A stretch of 64,000 bases of DNA from assembly GCA_022647575.1 (NCBI GenBank), contig JALCKY010000007.1:62001-126000 (forward strand). Direction: 5' to 3'. Position 1 is the stretch's first letter. The number at the start of each line of letters is the position of its first letter. The notes beneath the pieces were generated by a model. The model made no database searches. It worked only from the letters and a program-made list of their open reading frames with translations, and had not been told where the DNA came from. Position numbers and translations under genes: made by a program. The stretch is from Lachnospiraceae bacterium (GTDB lineage: Bacteria; Bacillota; Clostridia; Lachnospirales; Lachnospiraceae). Of the stretch, positions 44,143-52,900 are shown in pieces.

Positions 44143-45000
44143 ATGCGCATGCGTAAAAAGGAAGTCATGCTTTTGACAGGTGCCGGACAGATCGGAATGG
44201 CAATCGCCCGCCGTGTCGGATATGGGAAGAAGATTCTGGTCGGAGATAAGAATGAGAAGAATGCAGAAGGAACCGCGGAGATCATGAAGAATGCCGGGTT
44301 TGATGCGGAACCCGTCGGGATGGATCTTTCCTCCAGGGCATCCATTGACTTCATGATAAAAAAAGGACAGGAGTATGGGGAAATCAAATACCTCATCAAT
44401 GCTGCCGGCATGTCGCCGAGCCAGGCGTCCATAGAAGCAATCCTGAAGGTTGATCTGTATGGAAGCGCCGTTCTGATGGAAGAGGTCGGAAAGGTCATCG
44501 CCGAGGGAGGGGCGGGAATCCAGATTTCCAGCCAGTCCGGTTTCAGGATGCCCTCTCTTACCCCGGAGCAGGACCGTGCGCTGGCCATGACCCCGACGGA
44601 AGAACTGCTTTCCCTTGATTTCCTTCGCCCGGAAAATGTGAAGGATACGCTTTACGCCTATCAGCTGTCGAAGCGCGCCAATGAAAAGCGCGTGATGTAT
44701 GAGGCGGTCCGATGGGGCGGAAGAGGAGCACGGATCAATGATATCGCTCCCGGTATCATCGTGACCCCGCTGGCGATTGATGAGTTCAACGGCATACGCG
44801 GTGATTTCTATAAGAACATGTTTGCAAAATGTCCGGCGGGAAGACCGGGTACGGCGGATGAAATGGCAAATATAGCGGAACTCCTGATGTCTGATAAAGG
44901 TGCATTTATTACGGGCTCCACGTTCCTGGCAGACGGAGGGGCAACGGCTTCTTACTATTACGGCCCTTTGCAGCCGGGAAAGAGCGGAGGTGCGTCATGA
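44143..45000 (+). CDS. Short-chain dehydrogenase/reductase
   Basis: 285 residues from ATG at 44143 (or 44149) behind AAAGGAAG. SDR features: LLTGAGQIGMAIARR (cofactor loop TGxxxxxG), LINAAGMSPS, a serine-rich strand IQISSQSG and YQLSKRANE with the catalytic Tyr-x3-Lys; DGG near the end. An insert around 150-170 separates Ser and Tyr more than usual. Overlaps the acetyltransferase gene by 4 bp. Confidence 0.88.
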   Translation: MRMRKKEVMLLTGAGQIGMAIARRVGYGKKILVGDKNEKNAEGTAEIMKNAGFDAEPVGMDLSSRASIDFMIKKGQEYGEIKYLINAAGMSPSQASIEAILKVDLYGSAVLMEEVGKVIAEGGAGIQISSQSGFRMPSLTPEQDRALAMTPTEELLSLDFLRPENVKDTLYAYQLSKRANEKRVMYEAVRWGGRGARINDIAPGIIVTPLAIDEFNGIRGDFYKNMFAKCPAGRPGTADEMANIAELLMSDKGAFITGSTFLADGGATASYYYGPLQPGKSGGAS

Positions 45001-45551
45001 GTATATTTGATGAGCTGCAGGGCGGAAAAGCCTGTGACATCCGGGAGCCGGAATACCAGAAAGAGGTCCACGGTGAGATCAGCCGCTGCGACCATATCTG
45101 CTGGAAGATCCGGCAGACCGATCCTCTGGAAACGGAAACAATCATCGGACTCGAGAAGGAACTGTTCCTCGGCACGCAGGGAGAAGGGACCTTCCTGACG
45201 CCACCCTTCAATATCGACTGCGCAAGTCAGGTCAGGCTCGGAAGCAATGTCTATATCAACCACAATGCAGACATGATGGCCCTCGGCGGCATCGAGATAG
45301 AAGACGGCGTCATGATCGGTCCGGAGTCTGCCATGCTTACCGTGAATTATGAACCGAAGAACATCCGGGTCGTCATGACGAAGAAGATCCGCATTAAAAG
45401 GAATGCGTGGATCGGAGCACGCGTCAGCATCCTCCCTGGGGTCACAATCGGTGAAAACGCAATCATCGGCACAGGCAGTGTCGTGACGAAAGATATTCCG
45501 GATAACAGCATTGCTGTAGGAAATCCGGCGAAGGTGATCCGTGAGATATGA
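44997..45551 (+). CDS. Maltose/galactoside O-acetyltransferase-like protein
   Basis: 184 residues. N-terminal helices followed by a left-handed beta-helix: NVYINHNADMMALGGIEIED, ITIGPESAML-like turns, KRNAWIGARVSILPGVTIGE, GTGSVVTKDIPDNSIAVGNP (each partly quoted). Transfers acetyl from acetyl-CoA to a sugar hydroxyl in this family. Co-transcribed with the SDR and the aldo/keto reductase. Confidence 0.88.
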   Translation: MSIFDELQGGKACDIREPEYQKEVHGEISRCDHICWKIRQTDPLETETIIGLEKELFLGTQGEGTFLTPPFNIDCASQVRLGSNVYINHNADMMALGGIEIEDGVMIGPESAMLTVNYEPKNIRVVMTKKIRIKRNAWIGARVSILPGVTIGENAIIGTGSVVTKDIPDNSIAVGNPAKVIREI

Positions 45552-45575
45552 AATCGAAAAAAGGAGGAACATGAA

Positions 45576-46429
45576 ATGGAACAGACTTATATCACGCTGA
45601 ACAACAATGAGAAAATCCCGCAGTTCGGACTCGGCGTCTATATGATTGCAGGCGATGATGCCGCGAAACAGGCATGCCTTGATGCCCTGAAGAGGGGCTA
45701 CCGCCATATCGACACGGCGCATGCCTACCAGAACGAGCGCGGCGTCGGCGCGGCCGTAAAGGAAAGCGGCATACCCCGTGAGGAGATCTGGATCACCTCC
45801 AAGCTCTGGCCCAGCGAATACGGCGAGGGCAAGACCATGGCCGGAATCGACAGAATGCTCTCCCGACTGGGAACGGATTATATCGATCTTCTTCTGCTGC
45901 ATCAGCAGTTCGGCGATTATCTCGGCGCATGGCGCGACATGGAAAAGGCCGTGGCGGAGGGGAAAGTGCGGAGCATCGGACTTTCCAATTTTGAGTCGGA
46001 ACGTCTGGAGGAAGTGCTTTCGCATCTGAAATCAAGCCGGCCGTGCTCCAGGTGGAGTGCCATCCCTATTACCAGCAGACGGCGCTGAAGAAGCGCGTCG
46101 CAGCTTACGGCACTGCCATCGAGTGCTGGTATCCCATCGGCCATGGGGATCAGGGGCTGATCGGCGAACCGGTCTTTGCGGAACTTGGGAAAAAATACGG
46201 AAAGAGCAACGTCCAGATCATCCTGCGCTGGCATATCCAGGAAGGCAATATCATCTTCCCGAAATCCACGAATCCGGAACATATCCGTGCCAACTTCGAC
46301 ATCTTTGACTTTGCGCTGACGGAGGAGGAAATGAACCGTATACGGGCACTGGACAAGGGCATTCGCTATTTCAACATGAGCCTTTCAGACCAGGAAAAGA
46401 TGCTTGGCGCCTTCAGGCCGGCTGATTAA
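45576..46429 (+). CDS. Aldo/keto reductase, frameshifted
   Basis: ATG at 45576 behind AAAGGAGG. The first part has PQFGLGVYMI, GYRHIDTAHAYQNERGVG (Asp/Tyr), WITSKLWPSEYG (Lys) and YIDLLLLHQQFGDY (His). Near 46025-46040 the frame breaks and the first frame stops at 46088. The sequence resumes as EIKPAVLQVECHPYYQQ in the next frame and ends at 46429 with FPKSTNPEHIRANFDIF. One base restores a normal protein of about 283 residues. As elsewhere in this window, an assembly error is possible. Confidence 0.83.
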
Positions 46430-46718
46430 CAATCAGATTGAAATGACAGCGTCTTTTCTCTTTGTCACCGCAGAAAAGAAAAATCGGTTTTATATGGGAG
46501 TGGATGGTATCCTGTATGTAAATAAACGGCGACAATAAAAATATGCCGAGACAGCGAGGAATGTGAATGGCATATCGGGTAAACAGGCGGCTGAAAAAGG
46601 TGTGATTTGGAAAGTATAGTTATTTGGGTCTGGGAAATACCAAATCTTCCCAGAAATAAGGGAGATGGTTTCCATCCTTTCAAAATAACAGAATAATTTG
46701 AAAGGACAGAAAGCGTTC

Positions 46719-47387
46719 ATGAAAACTGAATATGTTAAAAAATACCTGTTTTTTTTTACGGGTTTATTTGCTATGGCTGTTGGGGTTGCTTTTTCCATTA
46801 AGGCAGATCTTGGTACATCGCCTATCTCAAGCGTACCCTATGTATTAAGTCTTGTTGTGCCGATAACAGTAGGGAAAATCACCATAGCCATGCATTGTAT
46901 ATTTATTCTTTTACAGGTTTTGATTTTAGGAAAGAAGTACCAGCCGGTCCAGCTGATGCAGCTTCCCGTTGCCATTGCCTTTGGATTTATGATTGACTTT
47001 GCAGTATGGCTTTTAGACGGGATACATTACTCTTCCTATCTTATGCAATGGCTCTTTTGTATTGTCGGCATTGTAATGGTTGCAGCAGGTGTCAGTATGG
47101 AGGTTACGGCAAATGTGGTAACTCTGGCAGGTGAGGGACTTGTTTTAGCAGTCTGTAAAGTCGCACCTGTGAAATTCAGCAGCATGAAGGTTTGCTTCGA
47201 CTGCATGTTAGTAGCGATTGCTGTCTTAATCGGTATTTTCACCAGAGGCAAAGTGCTCGGGGTAAGGGAAGGAACAGTTGCGGCGGCGATGTTCGTGGGG
47301 CTGCTTTCCAAACCAATCGGCAGGCCAATGACAAAATTAATGGACAGACTTCTGGGAAGGAGCAGCATACAGCCTGAGGCAGAATAA
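46719..47387 (+). CDS. YczE/YitT-like integral membrane protein
   Basis: 222 residues from ATG at 46719 behind AAAGGACAG. Five to six membrane segments, with AVGVAFSIKADLGTSPISSVPY in the first hairpin (quoted in part) and the late TRGKVLGVREGTVAAAM loop, a pattern of the YczE/DUF6198 family. Function of the family is unclear. Codon use is slightly more AT-rich than the neighbours. Monocistronic, followed by a clear terminator. Confidence 0.8.
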   Translation: MKTEYVKKYLFFFTGLFAMAVGVAFSIKADLGTSPISSVPYVLSLVVPITVGKITIAMHCIFILLQVLILGKKYQPVQLMQLPVAIAFGFMIDFAVWLLDGIHYSSYLMQWLFCIVGIVMVAAGVSMEVTANVVTLAGEGLVLAVCKVAPVKFSSMKVCFDCMLVAIAVLIGIFTRGKVLGVREGTVAAAMFVGLLSKPIGRPMTKLMDRLLGRSSIQPEAE

Positions 47388-47708
47388 AGTGTTTAAAATG
47401 GTGTGCCATTGAATGAATTTAAGACGGCTGTCAAGTTTGACAGCCGCCTTTTACATTTCTTGATATTGTTCAGTATTGCTTTTCCATATATAACGCAATT
47501 TGGGAAAAAACAAATAAGAGTTGATCCTGACCTGTAATAGAATGGGCATAGGACTCAAATCTGCAGTTATTTGATGTTCAGAAATTCTGAGGCTTTCCGG
47601 ATGCTCCGGAAAGTCTTTTTTTGTATGCGTCTTAAGGAAATCTTAAGGTCCTGCATAGTTTATTCTTCATCTTTTTTCGGGTATGATGGTTCCATGAGGA
47701 GGCGGAAA
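47388..47708. other. Intergenic region with terminator
   Basis: Holds the terminator at 47425-47455. The rest includes a GAATTTCC-like hairpin (GGCTTTCCGGA..TCCGGAAAGTC near 47590-47615) followed by a T run, a possible second terminator or attenuator before the response regulator. Confidence 0.5.
47425..47455 (+). terminator. Terminator of the YczE-like gene
   Basis: GGCTGTCAA pairs with TTTGACAGCC, followed by a short T-rich run. Confidence 0.75.
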
Positions 47709-48065
47709 ATGTACAACATCCTGATCTGCGACGATGATCGCGACATCGTCAATGCACTGAGAATTTATCTTTCGGATCCGCAGTATGACATTTTCGAGGC
47801 TTATTCGGGAGAAGAAGCCCTGGAGGTCATGCAGTACGAGAAGATTCAGTTTATCCTGATGGACATCATGATGCCGGAGATGGACGGCATTTCCGTCATG
47901 GTAAAAATACGGGAGAACAGCAATGTCCCGGTCATCCTCCTGACGGCAAAAAGCGAGGACAATGACAAGGTGATGGGACTGACCGCCGGGGCGGACGAAT
48001 GTGTAAAACTTGACGGCGAAAAAGCTTCCCTGACACCGACGTGGATCTGTTCAAGGCCATGCTGA
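47709..48065 (+). pseudogene. Truncated response regulator, receiver domain only
   Basis: ATG at 47709 behind GAGGAGG. The receiver domain is nearly complete: ILICDDDRDIV (acidic pocket), FILMDIMMPEMDG (phosphorylated Asp), VILLTAKSEDND (Thr), then GLTAGADE. The usual Lys-Pro and the DNA-binding domain of this OmpR-type family are missing; unrelated residues (CVKLDGEKASLTPTW) lead to a stop at 48065. No histidine kinase adjoins it. It looks like a 3' deletion. A stand-alone receiver is possible but the loss of the last helix argues against it. Confidence 0.7.
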
Positions 48066-48074
48066 ATTTCAGGA

Positions 48075-49907
48075 TTACCATGACTTGATGATGGTCACGA
48101 CATTCCAGCCGCCTTCGAATGTGTATTTGACGCTGTCCATTGTCTTCTTTACGATATAGATTCCCAGACCTCCGGCCTGGCGCTTTTCCAGCGGAAGCGT
48201 GATATCCGGATCCTTCTTCTGCGTAGGATCATAGCGGACGCCGTTGTCGGCGAAGCGGATGGTTGCGGAACTGCCGGAGACTTCACAGCCGAGGGTCATC
48301 TTGTCAGCGGTGCTGTAATAGACGATGTTGGAAAGCAGCTCGTCGATCGCGACGTCAACCTGTGTCAGGACCTTCTGCGGTGCACCGGCTGCCGTCAGGA
48401 CGCTGTCCACGAACTGCGTGGCGGGTTCGATGGATTCGACGGCGGGCGGATAGGTCATTTTCCTCTGATGGCTGCGATTCTCTTTGATTTCCAGGGCGAG
48501 CATGGTAATGTCGTCAAACTGCGGAGCACTGCCGACAAAGGCGTCGATGTCCTGATAGGCGGCGATAATGCGTTCTTTGACCGGAATGCCGTCGCGGCTG
48601 TTCAGGGACTTGAGAATGCCATCTGTGCCGAAAAGCCGCAGGTCTTTCGTTGTCGCCTCGGTTACGCCGTCCGTATAGACGAAAAGGATGTCACCCGGGT
48701 TCAGCTGCAGTTCATACTCTTTATACTTGGATGTTTCCATGCCGGCCAGCACGAAGCCATGGGGGTCTTTGAACATCTCAAAGGGTTCGCCTTTGCGTTT
48801 GATCATCGGGTTCTCGTGCCCGGCATTGGAGCAGATCATTTTTCCGGTGGAGATTTCCAGGATGCCGAGCCATACGGTCACGAACATTTCGGCGCTGTTA
48901 TTTTCCAGGAGCCGGTAGTTGACCCTTCCCAGGACTTCTTTCGGGGACAGGCCGGATTGGGCAGCATTCTTGAGCAGCGTTTTGGCAATCATCATGAACA
49001 GGGCTGCCGGGACTCCCTTGCCGGAAACGTCCGCGATGACCAGGGCCAGATGGTCGTCATCGACCAGAAAGAAATCATAGAAATCGCCGCCGACTTCCTT
49101 GGCCGGACGCATGGCTGCGTAGATGTCGAATTCTTTTCTGTCCGGGAAAGCCGGGAAGATGCCCGGAAGCATGGACTTCTGGATATTTGTCGCAACGTTC
49201 AGCTCGGCAGCGTTCTTCATGGCGCGCGCGTTCTGCAGGACGGAGGAAATCAGAAGCCAGAACTCGATGAGGAAAATGACGCAGATCGTCGCGTACAGGG
49301 GAAGGAACCAGACAGAGCCCGGAAAAATGCTCAGGGAGTTGGTTACAAGATTGATGACGTAGAAACCGACGACGGAAACCAGGGGCGCCGCGATATAAGC
49401 ATCCATCCTGCCGTTCAGGACTTTGATCATTTCCCTGAATTTCAGGCGGAGTGCCCTCCAGTACAGAATGAAAATGATGGTATAGACGATCAGCTTGACT
49501 CCGATGAAGAAAATCAGGTTCGGCGTCTCATACGGACTTTCTTTGATGAGTCCGAGGCGGCCGGCCAGAAGGGTGTCGGTCGTTCCGCAGAACATGAAGG
49601 TCGACACGTTGGCAATGAGGCAGGACGTCAGTGAAATGAAAAGCTTGGATGACCAGGAGCCCTGATACAGGAACTGGGACACCGCGCAGATGATGGCTGA
49701 AAGTCCCAGGATGCCGAAGAAATCATTGGTCAGGTTGGCGCTGTAAGAAAGGACGGTCAGGACATAGCCGGCCGCGGCTGCGGCTGCCCAGACAGCGGAA
49801 GTAATGATGACATTGTGCTTTCTCGTCAGCGTGACTCCTGTCAGGATGGCGGCAAATACGGATGCAAGAAAAACAGCAAGGCTCCAAAGCAGTATGACGG
49901 TCGACAT
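48075..49907 (-). CDS. Membrane SpoIIE-type PP2C phosphatase with C-terminal HATPase domain
   Basis: 610 residues. The N-terminal 220 residues hold six to seven membrane segments. A PP2C SpoIIE/RsbU domain follows: AKEVGGDFYDFFLVDDDHLALV in part and IADVSGKGVPAALFM (metal aspartates), then DILFVYTDGVTEA. The last 130 residues form an RsbW/SpoIIAB-like ATPase, DVAIDELLSNIVYYS and QAGGLGIYIVKK. Such fusions act in partner-switching control of sigma factors. No STAS anti-anti-sigma gene is beside it. It lies 11 bp downstream of the NRPS gene on the same strand, so they are co-transcribed. Confidence 0.88.
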   Translation of the reverse strand: MSTVILLWSLAVFLASVFAAILTGVTLTRKHNVIITSAVWAAAAAAGYVLTVLSYSANLTNDFFGILGLSAIICAVSQFLYQGSWSSKLFISLTSCLIANVSTFMFCGTTDTLLAGRLGLIKESPYETPNLIFFIGVKLIVYTIIFILYWRALRLKFREMIKVLNGRMDAYIAAPLVSVVGFYVINLVTNSLSIFPGSVWFLPLYATICVIFLIEFWLLISSVLQNARAMKNAAELNVATNIQKSMLPGIFPAFPDRKEFDIYAAMRPAKEVGGDFYDFFLVDDDHLALVIADVSGKGVPAALFMMIAKTLLKNAAQSGLSPKEVLGRVNYRLLENNSAEMFVTVWLGILEISTGKMICSNAGHENPMIKRKGEPFEMFKDPHGFVLAGMETSKYKEYELQLNPGDILFVYTDGVTEATTKDLRLFGTDGILKSLNSRDGIPVKERIIAAYQDIDAFVGSAPQFDDITMLALEIKENRSHQRKMTYPPAVESIEPATQFVDSVLTAAGAPQKVLTQVDVAIDELLSNIVYYSTADKMTLGCEVSGSSATIRFADNGVRYDPTQKKDPDITLPLEKRQAGGLGIYIVKKTMDSVKYTFEGGWNVVTIIKSW

Positions 49908-49918
49908 GTTTTCCCTCC

Positions 49919-52900
49919 TCAGAACATTTCCATATCACGCAGGATGCTGAAATATTGTTTCAGATAAGCTTCCGAAGCAGGCGTCCATTCCTGATGGCAT
50001 TGGTGCAGGACTTCCAGCGTCAGCGAATTGTCGGTATCGGTCATTTTCCAGTGGATGTCGGGACGTTCCATCAAAAGCCCTTCGATGATTTTCTTTCCTT
50101 CTTCGGTCTTCCTGTAGTCCCGGAGCATCTCTTCAAATGCCGCATCGTCCACGGTTCTGACCGGGATGCCCAGGTCATTCAGGGTCCTGAACATTTCCGC
50201 ATACGGAATCTCTTCCGGCGGATATACATGGAAAGCGGTCAGGCCGCATCGGATACCGCACAGTTCGACAATCATGCGGGCTACGTCGTCGACCGGCGAG
50301 AAATTGGCCGCGGAGCGGCAGACGGACTCCGGAGCTGCCCCCATGCGCACGTAGGAAGACATCTGGCGCGTGAAAGCATTGGTCTTCATGTTCATCTGGA
50401 ACTCACCGTCGCGGATACGGCCCTGCAGGTTTCCGACCCTCATGATCGAGGCTTTGAGGCCGCGTCCGGCAGCCGCTTTCAGGATGGAATATTCAGCCAT
50501 GTATTTTGAAAGGATATACTGGTTGCGGATATCCTGTCCGATGTAGAGATCCTGCTCGGTCAGGATGTGTTTTTTACCGTCAGCCGGGAAAGAGCCGCCG
50601 ACGCTGATGGTCGATACCTGACACAGGCGGGCGTTTTTCTCCATACAGAAATCAATCAGCCTTCTGGCGCCTTCCGTATTGGTTTCGGAAAGCGTGCTGT
50701 CGTGCGAGAAATGCGCGACGATGGCAGCCGAATTGATGACCGTGTCGATCTTTTCCGTGAAGGGGGCGGCAAAGATGCCGGGGTTTGACAGATCGCCCTC
50801 GATGACTTCCCATTTTGTCCCGTACAGATCGTCAAAGTCGTTTTCACCGTAATAGAACAGGGCCGTGCGGACTCTTGTTTCAGGCGCGCGTTTTCCGTCC
50901 GAGCGGGCCAGACAGAAAACTTTATTGAACCTGTCCGGATGTTTCATCAGCTCAAGAAGGATGTGCACGCCGAGATATCCGGTTGCTCCGCTCAGAAGAA
51001 CTGTTCCGAGGAATTCTTTTTCCGGAAGGATTTCCGGATGATAGTTCAGTACGGAAGGGATGCCTTCGTAATCCAGGTTTCCAAGTCCGGCTTCGTCATT
51101 TTCCGGAGCCTTGTCTGCAAGCTTTGCTGCAAGGGCGGCGGGAGTCGGCGCTTCGTAAATCATGCGCACATTCAGGCTGCCTTCGCCGAAACGGGTTTCC
51201 AGCTCCATCATCAGCATGACGGTATCGAGCGAAGTGCCGCCCATCTCGAAGAAATTATCAGCGGCGCCGATGCGGTCGCATTTCAGGACAGCCTGCATTT
51301 TTTCGCAGATGAATTTTTCGCTGTCGTTTGATGGCGGCGTATAGTTCTGACTGAATTCGACCGGATAATCCGCAAGGGCACGGAGGTCTGTTTTTCCGCT
51401 GATCGTGTGCGGCATTTCCTCCAGGCGGACAAGCGCGTTCGGGACCATGTAGGGCGGCAGCTGGCCGCGCAGATGTTTTTTCAGATCATCTTCTTTTATT
51501 TCCGCCGATTCTTCCGAGGTATAGAAGCAGACGAGGTATTCGGATTTTCCGGACTTGCGGACAATGCAGGCATCGGAAAGGACGCCCGGATACTGACCGA
51601 CCGCGTTCTCTATTTCAGGAAGCTCGATGCGCAGGCCGCGGAGCTTGATCAGGCGGTCGTTACGTCCCTGGTAGATCAGGCAGCCGTCTTTATCGAGATA
51701 CCCCAGATCTCCCGTATGGTAAATGGAAAGACCGTTAAGAATGCAGAATTTCTTCTCCGTGATTTCCGGAAGGTTTTTGTATCCGAGTCCGACGCCTGCT
51801 CCATAGATGCAGATTTCGCCGGAGGCTCCGTACGGGATCAGCTCGGAATTCCTGTTCAGGATCAGGAGGCCCGTATTCGCGATCGGCCGGCCGATCGAAC
51901 GGTTGTCCCCGTCTTCTGTTATGGTGGCGCCGATGGTCGTTTCCGTTGGCCCGTAGCCGTTGAAAATCCTTGTGCCGTAATTCTTTTTCAGTTCATTTAC
52001 GAAACTGCCGAGCAGGACTTCCCCTGCGGAAAGGACGGCGCGTATGCCGCCGAAGACTTCCGTAAAAGCGGGAAGCTTCAGATAGGAAGCCAGTCTTGAC
52101 GGCGTGCAGTGCAGGATGTCGGCGTGATGAGCGGATATGATTTTCGCCAGGGCAGCAGGATCGGTCAGGGCATTTTCCGGAGTCAGCTCGACGAACATGC
52201 CGTTCATCAGCGGCACGAAAATCTCGTAGAGGGAAATATCGAAGCCGATAGATCCCACGGCGGTTATGCCATGGCAGGGAGCGCTGCCGTCCAGGCCCGT
52301 AATGGCGCGGTTGAACGGATTGCTGTCAGGCAGGACAATGCTGACGATGCCGGTGTGCGGAAGAATGACGCCCTTCGGCTTGCCCGTGCTGCCGGATGTA
52401 TAGATCATATAGGCCGGAGAGCGCGGATCGATGTCCGGCTGCGCTGCCTGCGGTTCGGATCCGGCCAGCTCTTTTATTTCCAGAAAGCCGGCGGGTGCAT
52501 TTTCCACATCGTCCGAGGAAATCAGGAATTTTGCCCCGCTGTCGGAAAGGATATTTTCGATGCGTTCTGTCGGGTACTGGGAATCAATCGGGACAAAGGC
52601 CGCGCCGGTTTTCAGTATACCGAAGATCGTCGGAATCATATAGAGGTTCCGGTGCAGAATGAACGCGACGACATCGCCGCATCTGACGCCGTGACTTTCC
52701 AGTCCGCCGGCAATCCGGTCGGAGAGTTCATCAAGATTGGAAAAAGTGAGGGTTTCATTTCCCGCATAAACGGCCGGCCTGTCGGCATTTTCCCTGACCG
52801 CTTTCCGGAAAATAGAAACAATCGTGTCTTTTTGGCTGAACGGAACAGTCTTTCCTTTTACGGAATAAAGGCGCTCCTTCTCTTTGGCGCCGACAATCGG

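Noticed and set aside
48468-49634. Long plus-strand frame of 388 codons opposite the phosphatase
   Set aside because: It is antisense to a clear PP2C/HATPase gene, has no recognisable motifs and follows from codon bias on the other strand.
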